Positions 55,058-64,000 of a DNA stretch of 64,000 bases are shown one piece after another; position 1 is the stretch's first letter; every line of letters begins with the position of its first letter. A model generated the notes under the pieces. It saw only the letters and a program-made list of their open reading frames with translations, ran no database searches and was not told the origin of the DNA. Origin of the DNA: Pedinophyceae sp. YPF-701. Lineage: Eukaryota > Chlorophyta > Pedinophyceae. The translations under genes were made by a program, and so were the position numbers. Location of the stretch: positions 434,001 to 498,000 of the forward strand of contig CAJZHL010000008.1 of assembly GCA_916048055.1 (NCBI GenBank), written 5' to 3'.

Positions 55058-55515
55058 CGCCGCGGGTCCGCAGCTAGGCCCCTTCCGCTGCTGACACGCT
55101 CTCGTTGCTCCGCAACTCCTATCGCTGGCGGACCGGGATCGTCATGCAAGCGACGCACGTGCTCCGCGACCACGTTGCGCACGCGGGGCGGCACCCAGGG
55201 CGACGGTGGAACGAAGAACCACGAATTTATAAATCTTCTCACATTGGCGGAGGTCCTCTTGACGGGGCGTGCGGGATTCCCAGCGGGGCGGACCCAGGTG
55301 GCCGCTCGCCCTGTACGTGCGCGCCCCGCGCCCACGGCGCCGTCCCCGCTCCCTGCTTGGCGGCAACGGGCGGCCCAGGCAACCTGCACGCACCCAGTCA
55401 GAGAGGGGGGGGTGTTCTGCGGCGGCGCGCGACGACCCACTGACGTCGTCGTAGCTCGTGCACTGGTGGCCTGGCTGCTCAGCGGCGACCGAGCGTTCGC
55501 GATTTGAGCGCCCAA
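55058..55515. other. Intergenic
   Basis: Promoter of the YGGT gene and 3' flank of the Rieske gene; no gene recognised. Confidence 0.5.
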
Positions 55516-56838
55516 TCACGAACGAAACGCAAACCAGGACACACGACACCAGCATCGCGGAATCGTCAGCCCCATAGGTCGCTCAGGGACCCAGAACCAC
55601 GCGCGACCGACGTGAACAGACACGCGTGCAAGCGGAACACGCGCGCGTCTGCTGCCTCGCCCATGGAACAGCGCGCAGTGCACCGGCGGCACGCACCTGT
55701 CCTCCGCCACCGTGCCGTGGGGCTGGTTCTGCGCGAGCCCGGTGTGGATGATCCGCTCGCCAGCCTCGTGGTTGTGCGCGTAGTGGTCCGAGTGGCACTC
55801 CGCGTCAGGGTCCGGTCTGACATACGCTCCGTCGTGGCGCTCCTCGACACTGTGCACGCGCTGCCGCTTCCCGATCGTCTTCCACGCGCCCGGTACCATC
55901 TTGCCCTCCTCGTTCTTCACCAGCGGCTGGTAATACTTGCACCCGTCCTCCACGCCGATCTGCACGCGGCCCGCACTCGCGGCACTCGCAACTTCAACAC
56001 ACGCCGGGCAGCGGCCGCCCCCGCAGCCACCGCCACGAACGCACGTCGCACGAGATCCCCGCGGGCTCCCAGAGCCGCGGGTCTCGATGTGCGGCGCCAC
56101 GCAGCGAAACGGCCGGGGGCAGCATGACGCGCCGCGAAGACGACGGAATCGGCGACACGGCGTGCCGCGGTGGCGACGGGCGCTGGTGCCGCGGGCGCGT
56201 CGGCGGCGAGATGGGCGCGCCGTTACCTTGTAGAAGTGCCACGGGCACGTGATGCAGGTGTGTCCTTCGACGTCTTCGATGTCGCCGATGGCTAATGGGC
56301 CGCCGGCGTGGAAGCATATGCTGTCGATGCAGTGGAGCTTGCCGGCGTGGCGGATGAGCGATACGTACCGTTGCTGCGAGGGCGGGCGCGGGTCGGTGCG
56401 GGGTCGTGCGGGGCGGGGACACGGACAGGGTGCGCGCGAGGGTGGTTGGGGGGGGGTTCCGAGCGAAAGAGGGGGGTCTGGGAGGTTGAGCGGCGGTGAG
56501 AGGACGTGTGAGATCGTGTGGTGGCAGGGCTGGCGAGGAGGGGGGCTGGTCGCTGGGCAGTCGGACGAGGAGGTGCGCAAAGCAGTTACCAACACATGGA
56601 TGTGAACCAAGCTCGAGGTGATGTCAGACTCTCCGGATTCCGCGCGCCGTGGCACCAGGACATGACTTCAAGTGTGCGGGTCGCGAAAGGAGCATGTATA
56701 TGTGCGCGAGAGGGGTGTTTCGCCAGCTAGGGACCACGCGCGGGAGCTCACGTCATCGCCGAGCTTGAAGTGGAACCTGTCGCCGTCCGCCTTCGGGTAC
56801 TCCGGCTGGTCCTTTGCGATCGCAAGCGTCCACGACAT
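55516..56838 (-). CDS. Rieske [2Fe-2S] domain protein, RFESD-like, about 225 aa
   Basis: Exons 56838..56752, 56373..56227, 55959..55516; 226 codons including stop, phase 0. Exon 2 contains both Rieske boxes: CFHAGG (C49, H51) and CPWHFYK (C72, H75), preceded by RYVSLIRHAGKLHCIDSI. Exon 3 continues with KTIGKRQRVHSVEE, DGAYVRP and CHSDHYAHN, in the order seen in animal RFESD and related soluble Rieske proteins; no oxygenase domain is attached and no transmembrane segment is present. The tail after VAEDR (about 60 residues) has no counterpart and may contain an unrecognised intron starting GTGCGTG at 55700. Confidence 0.8.
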
Positions 56839-57330
56839 CGCCGCGACCCCGCACCGCCCGCCAGCGGGGCCAGGCTCGACGCAAGGGCACCGCCGGTGTT
56901 CGCGCGCCTCGTCTCTGTGCGGCTACGGAGCTGCTGACGCGAGAGAGTGGAAGAGACAGCGAGTGTGGGCCGTGGAGGCGCCCCGGACACGCAACGGCAG
57001 CCTGCACTGCTGTGGAGTGCTCACGTCGGGTTGGTACACAGTGGTGTCAGGCGAGGCCTCCGCGGGGTCAAGGGGGCAGGACAGCGCGCGTACACCACTT
57101 CCCCCGGCCAGTCGCAGCCCGCTCGGGCGTCCCGCACCTCGTCAACAGACGACGGACAGCTTCTCGTGTCACAACGCAGCGCGGCAGACCTAAAGAGTTC
57201 AGTTAGGGCCCCATATGCCTTCGATTTGTACAAAATCACATACAGCACTGGTGAAATAAGTAAGCGAACTGAGAATAGGCACTGAGAGGTCCATTTCGGG
57301 CCGCGGATACGCACCACGAGGAGAAAAAAG
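56839..57330. promoter_or_regulatory. Divergent promoter region, Rieske / Nudix genes
   Basis: 492 bp between divergent starts; the last 150 bp are less GC-rich. No element recognised. Confidence 0.35.
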
Positions 57331-58400
57331 ATGGTCAGAACGTGCGCCGTTTGCAGCCCGCTCGCGCCCACAGCGCTCCCCGCGGGACCGCGGAAGATTC
57401 TCACGGTAACACATCGCCCGTACCACACCCGCACAACCGTTACCGCCCCACACGCACCGCGCTATCACCGTCCCGCCTTCCGGCACGTCCGCGCTCACGC
57501 CCCCGGGCCCGCCGCCTCGCCGCAGCTCGTGCTAGTCCAGGGCCAGGCCGAGGGCGGCGCCCGGTCGCTGCTCCTGGGGCTCAAAAAGCGGGGGTTCGGT
57601 GCCGGGTACATGAACGGCTTCGGAGGCAAGGTCGAGCACGGGGAGACGATCCTAGCCGCGGCGGAGCGGGAGCGCCACGAGGAGGCCGGCGTGGCCCCGG
57701 CGTCGCAGCTCGAGCGCCGCGGGGTCCTGACGTTCGTCTTCGACGACGGCCACGCGCCGTGGGAGACCCACGTCTTCTACGCCAGCGGAGTCAGGTCAGA
57801 CCGCCGGCGCCGCGCACGCCCCGCGGAGCTCGATCGTGCCCACGGACACCGCGCCCGTTGCGGCCGCCTCGCGGCCCCGAGCCCGCACACGCGCCCGCTG
57901 CAGTCATTGACTTGAAATCAGTCACCGTTTCACAAACGAAGAAACACGTCGCAGGCCTTTTGCCGGGCGCTGCGGCGCGCCGTGCGTGCTGCAGGGGGCG
58001 TGCGCGTGTGCTCGTGCGGCCACCACGCAGCTCGTGACGCACCGCGCTGCGCAGGGGCGAGCCTGCGGAGACAGACGAGATGCGCCCGATGTGGGTGCGG
58101 GAGGAGGACCTTGACTACTCGAAGATGTGGGCGGACGACGAGTTCTGGTACCCATACTTCCTGCGCGGCAAGTGCTTCCAGGGAACGTTCTGGTTCGAGA
58201 ACACACACACCATGGTGGACCAGGTGCGCCGCCGCCGCCGCCGCCGCGCACGCCGCACGGCCACGCACGCGTGTGCGCGCGCGCTACCGCGCGCCAGCCT
58301 TGCGCCTTCGCGGCACATGGACGCCGTGCGCGCCGTCGCGCCGTCGCGCCGACGCGACTTCCTCGACCTGTTCGCGTGGCAACAGACGCGGGGTGGATGA
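57331..58400 (+). CDS. Nudix hydrolase, MTH1/NUDT1 type, about 175 aa
   Basis: Exons 57331..57405, 57526..57794, 58055..58223, 58386..58400; 176 codons including stop. Complete Nudix box GKVEHGETILAAAERERHEE followed by AGV, residues 59-81 (G-x5-E-x7-RE-x2-EE-x-G). LLLGLKKRGFGAGYMNGFGG, ETDEMRPMWV, MWADDEFWYP and GTFWFENTH are the MTH1 hallmarks, so the likely job is hydrolysis of oxidised purine nucleotides such as 8-oxo-dGTP. The last intron (162 nt) is in frame without stops, so a longer product ending at the same stop is possible. The first 25 residues are the least certain. Confidence 0.85.
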
Positions 58401-59072
58401 GCGTCGCGTTCCCGCAGCAACTGGAGCCAGTTGAGGGCGTGGGGCACGTCGCGGGGCACTGCGTGCACACCCCGGTGGACCTGCGGGGGCCCGATGGGAC
58501 GCTTGGGAAGTACTCGCACTACATGGTGGGTTTGCGGCAGTGATGGCGCTGGCAAGGGGCTGGCTGGCGCGCGTGCGTTTCGGCTAGCTGCGCGGCGCGC
58601 CGTGTGTGAGTGCCCCGAGGAGGTCGTTGTGGGGTCGGTGTGTGCGTGAGCCAGTGGCCGTCTGCCTATTTGCAAGCGGGATGTCGAGTCCTTGAATCTC
58701 GAATGAAGAGAGGATGTTCGGTGGCTCGTGCGGGCCGTCGAGGTGCGCAGCGGGGGCTTCGCACTGATCGGAGGAGCGCTCTCCTTCGCGCTTGTTGCCC
58801 CTCCCAGCGTCGAAACCGCCTGCTGAGTCAGGACAACAAGTGCTACCTAGTATGACCTGCAGCGCACGGAGCTCGATGGTCCGGCGGCCCCCGTGCCGTC
58901 TGCGGTCCGCGTTCGCCATCTACAGCTGCTCCAGCAGCAAGGAACCGCGGGGCAGGGAGCGTGCGCCTCGCGCGGGACGTTTCCCTGGAGTCAGAGATCC
59001 TCCAAAGAGCGCGCGAATCGCCGCGCACGTCGCGGAACAGGGGCTTTTGGAGGGCGGACGTTGTCCGGGGCA
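58401..59072. other. Intergenic
   Basis: No gene recognised. A further exon of the Nudix gene after CCCGCAG at 58417 would read QLEPVEGVGHVAG; I see no family support for it. Confidence 0.45.
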
Positions 59073-61172
59073 ATGGTGGGCACCACGGGGTTGCGGGCTG
59101 CGGCTGGGCCGGGGTGTCTGTCCGTGCCGCAGGCGCGAAAACGTCCTGTCAAGGCCAAAGCGCGCCGGGCGCGGAGTGCGCGGGGTTCCGGCGAGGAAGA
59201 GCCGGTGCTGGCAGCTCCTTCGCATGAACTGACGCGAAGGAACGCGCTGTGCCTCGGAACGGTGCTGGCGGCGTCGGTGGGGTGCGTGGGAGCGCCTGCG
59301 CAAGCGGCACAGCCTATGGAGCTTCCGAGCATCGTGGACTTCGCGGAAGAGGTCGCGGACGCACCGGTGCAGCCTGACTACACTCGAGAGGGACCGCTTG
59401 AGGCCATCCGGTTGCCGCGCCTCGAGCACACCGCGAGCTCGTGCTTCCCTGACTGCATCGGCGCACAGTGCATCCTGCGCGCTGACGTCACATACCCCAA
59501 GGTGAGCTCCACGCCCGCTCATCTAGTATGATACCTTCTCTGGGAAACCTCTGAGCCGGAAGACAGCGATGGATCCCGCCACCAGACGCATCAATTCACA
59601 CCCAGTGGGCTCAGCACACACGCAAACGCTCGCTTCGGACTGCAGGGCGGGGTCGTGTACGGAGTGGGCCCGCCGTATCCCCTGGCGATCATCACCGGTG
59701 GCTTCCTCGTCGGCGCTGAAGCGTATCAGTCGTACGCGGAGGTGAGAGCGTGCTGAGCGCGGCATCTCCACACAACTCGCTGCGAGGGGGCAGCCTCGCG
59801 GCCACGCACGCTGCGCGTCGCGCGTCCTTTCGCGAATGCTCGAACGCGCCGCGCACGGACGTATCGTTGAGTGGTTGTGCGCTTTTGATGACGCTGTTCA
59901 CTTTGCGCTGCCGCGTGTGCTTGTGTGCGTCGCAGCGGCTGGCGACGTGGGGCTACACCGCGATCACGTACGACAAGGTCGAGACGGTCAACGACCCGCT
60001 GAACGACGAGGTTTCGGCGCGTTTCATATCGGAAATCATTGATTGGGCCGCCACCGACCGCTCCCTGTCGAAAATCTGCGACGCCTCCCGGGTGTACCTG
60101 GTCGGACACTCCCGCGGCGGCAAGCTGTCCGCGCTCGCGGCGCTCACGGACGACCGCGTGCGCGCCATGTGCGCCATCGACCCCGTCGACAGCACCGTTT
60201 ACGCCCCCGTGGTTAGTCCTCCCCCATCATCCACGGCCGAGGAGAGTAGGATGCGAGAAGGCCGTGCGACTGTGCTCGCGGTCCGCGCGGCTGGCGTCTA
60301 GGAGAAACACACAACGCTTATGCAGCTGCACAGAAACAATCACATAAGAATATATCTCAACCTGCTCTCTCCGCGCGCAGGGCCCTGGGTACCCGAGCGC
60401 CACGCAAGCGATGTCGGACTGGGCCCGCCAGCTCCAGCGCGCCGCCCCGGGCCAGACCCCCCCCAAACCCTCTGCAGCCGCCGGCACAAGCTTCGTCCGC
60501 GCAGGCGGCGGCGCGATCTACGAAGAGCTCAAGGACGTCGACGCCGCCGCGAGCCGCGCCGCGAGCCGCGCCGCGGAGCCCGCGCGGAAGGACCTGCCCA
60601 CAAACGCGGAGTGTCGGATCCCGGGGCTGTGTCTTGGTGCACGTGCAATGGCGCGCACGCAGCCGCTGCCGATGGTCGTCGTCGGCGCCGGGCGCGGCGG
60701 GGACTGCGCGCCGCGTGACGCGAACTACACGCGCTTTTACGACGCGTGCACGGGGCCGGCCTGGCAGCTGCTCGTGCGCGACGCCGGTCACTTTCAGTTT
60801 TTGGACAGAAAGAGCGCGCTGCAGTCGGCGGTGTGCGCCGAAGGCCGCACGCCGGACGGCGTCGTGCGCGCCGTGGCGCAGGCGGCGATGGTGGCGTGGG
60901 GCGAGGCGCACGTGCGCAGCGCGCCGGGACCTGCGCCGGACCCGGCGCCAGCAGGGACGGACGCCCCGCACGCAGGAGCGGCGGGGCAGGCGCTGCGGTG
61001 GCCGGGGCTGGCAGACCGGAGCCCGGAGGAGATGGCGCGGGCGGCGTCGCGCGGGTGTGCGGAGCTGGTCGGGCGGGGGCTGGCGGAGCGGGATGCGGCG
61101 CAGCGTGCCCGGGGCAAGGTTGGGGTGGGGCGGGGAGAGCAGGTGCTGGAGGTGTCGTACAAGGCGCTCTGA
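59073..61172 (+). CDS. Chlorophyllase-like alpha/beta hydrolase with lumenal signal, 530 aa
   Basis: Exons 59073..59501, 59646..59741, 59936..60211, 60381..61172; 531 codons including stop, all phase 0. Residues 1-50 are a basic transit-like region; TRRNALCLGTVLAASVG followed by AQA (RR at 55-56, cleavage near 78) is a twin-arginine thylakoid-lumen signal. The hydrolase part has PYPLAIITGGFLVGAEAY, the nucleophile elbow GHSRGG at 232-237 (Ser234), typical of chlorophyllases, and IDPVDS; CAPRDANYTRFYDAC and a RDAGHFQFLD region supply a likely catalytic His. The C-terminal 100 residues are Ala/Gly/Arg-rich. Could instead be a related lipase; activity on chlorophyll is inferred. Confidence 0.75.
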
Positions 61173-62220
61173 GGGACGTAATATATGACTTTGCAAACAT
61201 GCAGCCGGGATCACGCGCCCCAGCCGTCGTCGTCCTCGGCCGAAGTGTTCACATCATTGTTTGGGCATTGGGCACAGGTCCAGAGTACTTCGGCTACGGG
61301 ATGTGGCCGCTGTACTCCTTGACCTTAGGTATCTTCGGCCTCTTGATCTTCTTCTATGTCTTCTTCGGCTTCTTTTGCCGTGCGAGGGCGGAAAGTAGTA
61401 GCCGCCCCGCACATCGCTCTTGCGACAGGGCTGCCCGCTGAGATTGCGCCCTGCGCGAAAGGGGACCATGCGAAGCTGGATCCGTGGGCTTGCCTGGCCG
61501 CAGACACGCGAAGATGCGGCGTCGTGGCCAATGTCAGGCGAGGCTGCGCTGCACGTCACCCGAGTCACGGGCGAGGCAGCAACAGTGTGGAGCTCGCGAC
61601 GACATCGCACGCGCGAAACAGCGGCCTCGGGGGTCGCTGCGCGACACAGCCCTCGCGCAACGCATCGGGCACACACCCTTCAGGGTCCAACGCCGTTCCG
61701 AGAAAGCCGGGGCCTCGACGGCGCACACCACGCGACGACCGCACGCGCAGTGAGCGAGGGGGCGCACCGGTGGACTGCGTCGTCCTGGGCGCTCCGCACA
61801 CGCACGGCGTCTTCGACCGATTGGGAGGGGTCCACCCCGTCAGTCAGTGTGGGTCCGACCTGAGTCAGGATCGCACCCGCGGCCACCCAAAGGCGCCATT
61901 GGCGGGTCCGTGAGTTCGAGTTGCCCGTGCCCGCCAGCGCCGATGCTGGGTCGCAGACACGGGCTGGCTAGTAGGTAGAGAATAGAAAAGACTAGAATCA
62001 TCATAATGAGATAATAATAATAATAGTATAATCGTATAATAGTATAATATAGAGGAAAGAATAGTGTCAACGTAGAATAAAATAGGTAGAAAAGCGTCTC
62101 ATCTCGTGCAAGACCGTCTCCGACAGTCCTCCCTTCCCAGACGCTGCATCTTGTTTTGTTTTGCCCATCGTGTCGTTCAGCAACACAACCGCACCGGGCG
62201 CCTTCGACGAGACCGCCGGC
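61173..62220. other. Intergenic between convergent genes, with AT-rich island
   Basis: No gene recognised. First 750 bp are GC-rich with shadow frames; 61971-62095 is strikingly AT-rich. Confidence 0.5.
61971..62095. repeat. AT-rich simple sequence
   Basis: About 125 bp built from ATAATA, TATAAT and TAGA-like units in a region otherwise near 65% GC. Could be a microsatellite, 3' UTR or a matrix-attachment/replication-type island; nothing distinguishes these. Confidence 0.8.
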
Positions 62221-64000
62221 TCACTGGCCAGCGACGCAGAACGAGCTCGGAACGCCAGCGATCGCGTCGCAGAAGGTCGTGCAGTAGTAGCTCCCCGCGA
62301 CGTTGCTGCACCGTTGCGTCTCTGCGCAGGTGTGCGTGCCGTGCGCGCACTCGTCGACGTCGCTGCACGGCACGAAAGGCCCGATGTCGTCCGTGGCCCC
62401 TGCCGGCGTGCCGTCAACCGTGTACCCGGAGGGGCAGCTGCACTTGTACTTGCTCCCCGGCGGGTCGTAGCAAAGGGTCGTCGCGTCGCAGCCGCTGCTG
62501 CCCTCCGCGCACTCGTTCTCCCATCCAATGGAGCAGTTCCACTTCGGCGCCTCCGTGGTACAGTTGGCCGGCGCCGAGCCGCCCAGCGCGAGGCGCCGCA
62601 CCTCCGGCAGCGACCCGACGGCAACAAACACGTCGCCCGGGCCCGCGCGGTCCAGCCCCATGGGACCCGAGTGCGCGGGGTTCAGCGTCGCGTTCGCGGG
62701 CGGGTGCACGAGGCCGAGCTGCTCGGGGGTCGCGATGGTCGAGACGGTGCCGCCCAGGTTGACCTGCCTGACGCGCCGCCCGCGCTCCTCCGTCACGATC
62801 AGCGCGCCGTCCGCGAGGATGACCCCGTGCGGGCCGTCGAAGCGCGCACACCCGCGGAAGCCGTCTGCGTACCCGGCGGCGCCCTGGACCGAGCCCGCGA
62901 ACGTCCCGACGTACGTGCCGTTGTAAATCACGCGCACAGCGTTGTTGCCCTTGTCCGCCACGTACGTGCGGTTCGAAGACGGATCGAACGCCACGCCCGT
63001 CGGCGCGTTGAAGCGTGCGGCGCCACCGACGGCGTCCAGCAGCCCCGGGCTCCCCGCCGAGCCCGCCAGGACCACCAGCGTCGAACCAGTGAAGTGCAAC
63101 ACGCGGTGGTTGCCCGTGTCGGCGATGAACAGCCCCGTGCCGTCGCGGTCGAGCGCGAGGCCCTCGGGGCCGTTCAGACGCCCGACCGTCGCGTGCGTCG
63201 GCGCCCCCACGTCGGAGCCCGCAGCCCCATTCAGTGCGCCAACCACCACCGACATCGCTGTTCCATCGATCTTCACGACGACGTTCGCCCCAGCGTCCGC
63301 GATGTAGATCGCGCCGCCCGCGGTCCTGACGATCCCCGCGGGGCTGTCCAGGCGCGCCGCGCCGCGTACGTCGCCCGTCACCAGCGCCCCTGCCTGCCCC
63401 TGGACGCCAGCGACGGGCTCGGAGATCAGGTACTGCCCCGTTGGCTTGAGCATCCGCACCTGGTGACCCGCGGCGTCCGCGACGAGGACGTCCCCGGCCA
63501 CATTCGCCACGTCGCGCGGCTGCGACAGCGGCGGCGGTGCGTTTGCCACCCCCCCGTCGACGAAGCGCCTGACGGTGATGCTGAAGTCGACTATTCCAAC
63601 AATTCCGGAGGAAGGCGTGATGGCAAGCCGGAACCACTTGAACGCCCTCTCGTGCGATGCGTATGGGTGGGTAAGACTCCAGTCTTTGTCTCCCGGGGAG
63701 GACCCCGAAACGCCATCCAGGTCCTCCCAGATTGCATGGTCGTTCGAGCCCTGCAGGATGTGGTTGATGGTGGTGCCGCTATGGTGGACGTGGTAGGCCG
63801 TCGCCACGACGGCCGCCGGCATCTCGTATACCAGGCTGACAGCAGAGCTGGCGCTCCACGACGTCGCAGCGTCTCCGTCGAAAACGCCCGACGTGCCCAA
63901 GGGGCGGCCCTGGACCCACGCGATGACCCCCGTGTGGACGTTGATGGACCTGCTGTCGTCCGCCGGATCAGCCACGAGCGACTTGACCTTCTCGGGAGGG
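62221..64000 (-). CDS. Secreted discoidin-like / NHL-repeat / EGF protein (5' end outside window)
   Basis: One open exon from the right window edge to a stop at 62221, 593 residues visible. First 150 visible residues (GVFDGDAATSWSASS, ILQGSNDHAIWEDLDG, FKWFRLAITPSSG) resemble a discoidin/F5-8C carbohydrate-binding fold. Then five or six NHL repeats with the typical LNGPEGLALDRDGTGLFIAD, HRVLHF and FNAPTGVAFDPSSNRTYVAD pattern, forming a beta-propeller. The C-terminus has EGF-like modules, including a calcium-binding start DVDECAHGTHTCAETQRC and GSYYC. This arrangement is extracellular or cell-surface; a transmembrane or signal part must be in the missing N-terminus. The frame ends FCVAGQ with no membrane anchor. 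Confidence 0.8.
   Translation of the reverse strand, partial: PPEKVKSLVADPADDSRSINVHTGVIAWVQGRPLGTSGVFDGDAATSWSASSAVSLVYEMPAAVVATAYHVHHSGTTINHILQGSNDHAIWEDLDGVSGSSPGDKDWSLTHPYASHERAFKWFRLAITPSSGIVGIVDFSITVRRFVDGGVANAPPPLSQPRDVANVAGDVLVADAAGHQVRMLKPTGQYLISEPVAGVQGQAGALVTGDVRGAARLDSPAGIVRTAGGAIYIADAGANVVVKIDGTAMSVVVGALNGAAGSDVGAPTHATVGRLNGPEGLALDRDGTGLFIADTGNHRVLHFTGSTLVVLAGSAGSPGLLDAVGGAARFNAPTGVAFDPSSNRTYVADKGNNAVRVIYNGTYVGTFAGSVQGAAGYADGFRGCARFDGPHGVILADGALIVTEERGRRVRQVNLGGTVSTIATPEQLGLVHPPANATLNPAHSGPMGLDRAGPGDVFVAVGSLPEVRRLALGGSAPANCTTEAPKWNCSIGWENECAEGSSGCDATTLCYDPPGSKYKCSCPSGYTVDGTPAGATDDIGPFVPCSDVDECAHGTHTCAETQRCSNVAGSYYCTTFCDAIAGVPSSFCVAGQ

Noticed and set aside
1-64000. tRNA, rRNA or snRNA genes
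   Set aside because: Scanned for T-arm GTTCGA boxes and clover-leaf context; the hits fall inside coding exons and lack matching arms.

Overview
The window is nuclear DNA of a GC-rich eukaryote, most likely a green alga. Nearly every gene is split by short introns (about 80-580 nt) with GTGAG/GTGCG-type donors and CAG acceptors, and the reconstructed exons join in frame with matching phases. The lineage call rests on a chloroplast cytochrome c6A carrying the plant/green-algal cysteine-pair insertion, a CBSX3-type mitochondrial CBS protein, a YGGT/YlmG plastid membrane protein and a chlorophyllase-like hydrolase. I cannot name the species. All gene models below are read from splice signals and reading frames by eye; none has transcript support here.

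Region 1 (1-26644) is a head-to-tail array of one gene family: the 3' end of copy A, then six complete copies B-G (about 4 kb each, all on +). Each complete copy has ten exons with the same intron phases and encodes 780-915 residues: a charged N-terminal helix, a BTB/T1 (KCTD-like) domain, a MoxR/RavA-type AAA+ ATPase with all motifs present, the RavA-type helical/sensor-2 segment, a coiled coil, and a C-terminal domain that I read as a divergent TLDc domain. I know of no described protein that joins these parts; this is the best candidate for an undescribed system. The copies have exchanged sequence: F looks like a B/C-type 5' half joined to an E-type 3' half, exon 6 is shared in patches, copy C has gained an FG-nucleoporin-like insertion, and a broken tail of another copy lies between E and F.

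Region 2 (26.9-45.1 kb) is ordinary single-copy housekeeping DNA: a Nup133-like nucleoporin without its beta-propeller (-), a mitochondrial CBS-pair protein (+), a RING-CH/PB1-like protein (+), mitochondrial ribosomal protein bL25 (+), the Elongator catalytic subunit ELP3 (-), cytochrome c6A (+) and a DDX42-type spliceosomal DEAD-box helicase with a proline-rich tail (+).

Region 3 (45.6-64 kb) holds a LON-substrate-domain protein (-), a YkgJ-type CxxCxxCC protein (-), a small single-pass membrane protein (+), a protist-type coiled-coil protein (-), the YGGT protein (-), a RFESD-like Rieske protein (-), a MutT/MTH1-type Nudix hydrolase (+), a chlorophyllase-like lumenal hydrolase with a twin-arginine signal (+) and the 3' part of a discoidin-NHL-EGF secreted protein (-) that runs off the right edge. 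Two foldback repeats (46.0-46.2 and 48.57-48.83 kb) and an AT-rich island (62.0 kb) are the main non-genic structures. Five of about 97 inferred introns have a GC donor.
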